From Betaproteobacteria bacterium (GTDB lineage: Bacteria > Pseudomonadota > Gammaproteobacteria > Burkholderiales > Casimicrobiaceae): a DNA stretch of 6,452 nucleotides. Position 1 is the stretch's first letter. Every line of letters starts with the position of its first letter. Position numbers and translations under genes: made by a program. Of the stretch, positions 5,955 to 6,452 are shown one piece after another. The stretch spans positions 1 to 6,452 of the forward strand of contig VBCS01000077.1 of NCBI GenBank assembly GCA_005888955.1. Reading direction: 5' to 3'. The notes under the pieces are model-generated. The model ran no database searches. It was not told the DNA's origin and worked only from the letters and a program-made list of their open reading frames with translations.

Positions 5955-6452
5955 CTACTGGACCGTCACCCAGTTCGGGATCACGTTGTTGTTGGCGAGG
6001 TGCACCGCGGTGACGCTACTGCGTGTCGCCCAGGGAATGACCTGGCGGTGTAGCGGGAGCGTCAGCAACTCGTCGTGCTGGATCATGAGTGCTTCGTTGA
6101 TCATCCGGCGGCGCTTTTCGACGTCGACCTCGGTCTTCACCTGCTCGACCAGCGCGTCGAGCTTGGCGTTGGTATAGCGTCCGTAGTTGTAATCGCCATC
6201 CCCCTTGCCATTGGCAGCATGCAGTACCGGCTGCAGGATGAAGATCGGGTCGGTTGCGGCGCCGCCCCAGCCGAGCATGTACAAGCTGGTGTCGAGCTTC
6301 TCGAGCTTGGGAAAATAGTTGGCGCGCGGCAGGGCGGTGACGCTGGTCGTCACGCCGATCTGGCTCCACATCGCGGCCAGCGCCTGGCAGATTTTCTCGT
6401 CGTTGACGTAGCGATTGTTCGGGCAGTCGAGCGTGACTTCGAAGCCGTTTGG
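5955..6452 (-). CDS. ABC transporter substrate-binding protein, family 5 (peptide/nickel type), C-terminal part (partial)
   Basis: The gene reads leftwards and enters from the right edge. The frame is open from base 6452 to the stop at 5955-5957, giving 165 C-terminal residues; the start is outside the window, and ATG 6371 is only an internal Met (residue 28 of the visible part). Family-5 binding proteins are usually about 500-550 residues, so roughly the last third is seen. They are exported and deliver peptides, nickel, opines or similar solutes to a Dpp/Opp-type permease. Supporting blocks are a VTLDCPNNRYVND segment followed by ICQALAAMWSQIGV, then LGWGG, the NYGRYTNAKLDALV block, the EKRRRMINEA helix, and LPLHRQVIPWA near the end. 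Cys10 and Cys22 of the visible part are well placed for a disulfide in the periplasm. The ligand cannot be assigned. It converges on the protease gene with a 31-base gap, so they are not co-transcribed; partner permease genes would lie outside the window. Confidence 0.92.
   Translation of the reverse strand, partial: PNGFEVTLDCPNNRYVNDEKICQALAAMWSQIGVTTSVTALPRANYFPKLEKLDTSLYMLGWGGAATDPIFILQPVLHAANGKGDGDYNYGRYTNAKLDALVEQVKTEVDVEKRRRMINEALMIQHDELLTLPLHRQVIPWATRSSVTAVHLANNNVIPNWVTVQ

Noticed and set aside
5053..6177. A 374-codon + strand frame across the end of the protease and into the binding-protein gene
   Set aside because: It is Arg/Ala-rich and out of frame with both neighbouring genes, which match known families; a shadow frame.

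Overview
The window looks like chromosomal DNA of a high-GC Gram-negative bacterium, most likely a betaproteobacterium (Burkholderiales-like) or a close relative. The reasons are the strong G/C bias at third codon positions, a proton-translocating transhydrogenase gene, a periplasmic family-5 solute-binding protein, and a GTAGCCCGGG-type repetitive extragenic palindrome of a kind common in Beta- and Gammaproteobacteria. The assignment is by eye and cannot fix a genus.

Layout from left to right: (1) the last 71 codons of pntB (+), the beta subunit of NAD(P) transhydrogenase; (2) 23 bases later, a small gene (+) for a secreted or periplasmic protein of unknown function; (3) an 88-base gap holding an imperfect direct repeat; (4) a complete class III (CaiB/BaiF) CoA-transferase (+) that strongly resembles the mitochondrial SUGCT-type succinyl/glutaryl CoA-transferases; (5) an inverted pair of REP-like hairpins that begins inside the end of the CoA-transferase and supplies its stop codon; (6) a 1140-residue polytopic membrane protein (+) with a CPBP (CAAX protease/Rce1-type) intramembrane metalloprotease domain; (7) a convergent gene (-) for the C-terminal part of an ABC-transporter family-5 (peptide/nickel type) substrate-binding protein, running off the right edge.

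The most notable item is the 1140-residue protein. It appears to be an internal tandem duplication: each half has a membrane anchor, an extracytoplasmic region that looks like two PepSY-like modules, and a bundle of membrane helices. The first half keeps all three CPBP catalytic motifs. The matching positions of the second half have lost them, so the protein reads as one active protease half fused to one degenerate (pseudo-protease) half.

The genes do not form an obvious pathway. pntB and the secreted protein may be co-transcribed. The CoA-transferase and the protease share a strand but are separated by the REP pair. The solute-binding protein faces the other way. No RNA gene, CRISPR array, insertion sequence or convincing factor-independent terminator was seen.
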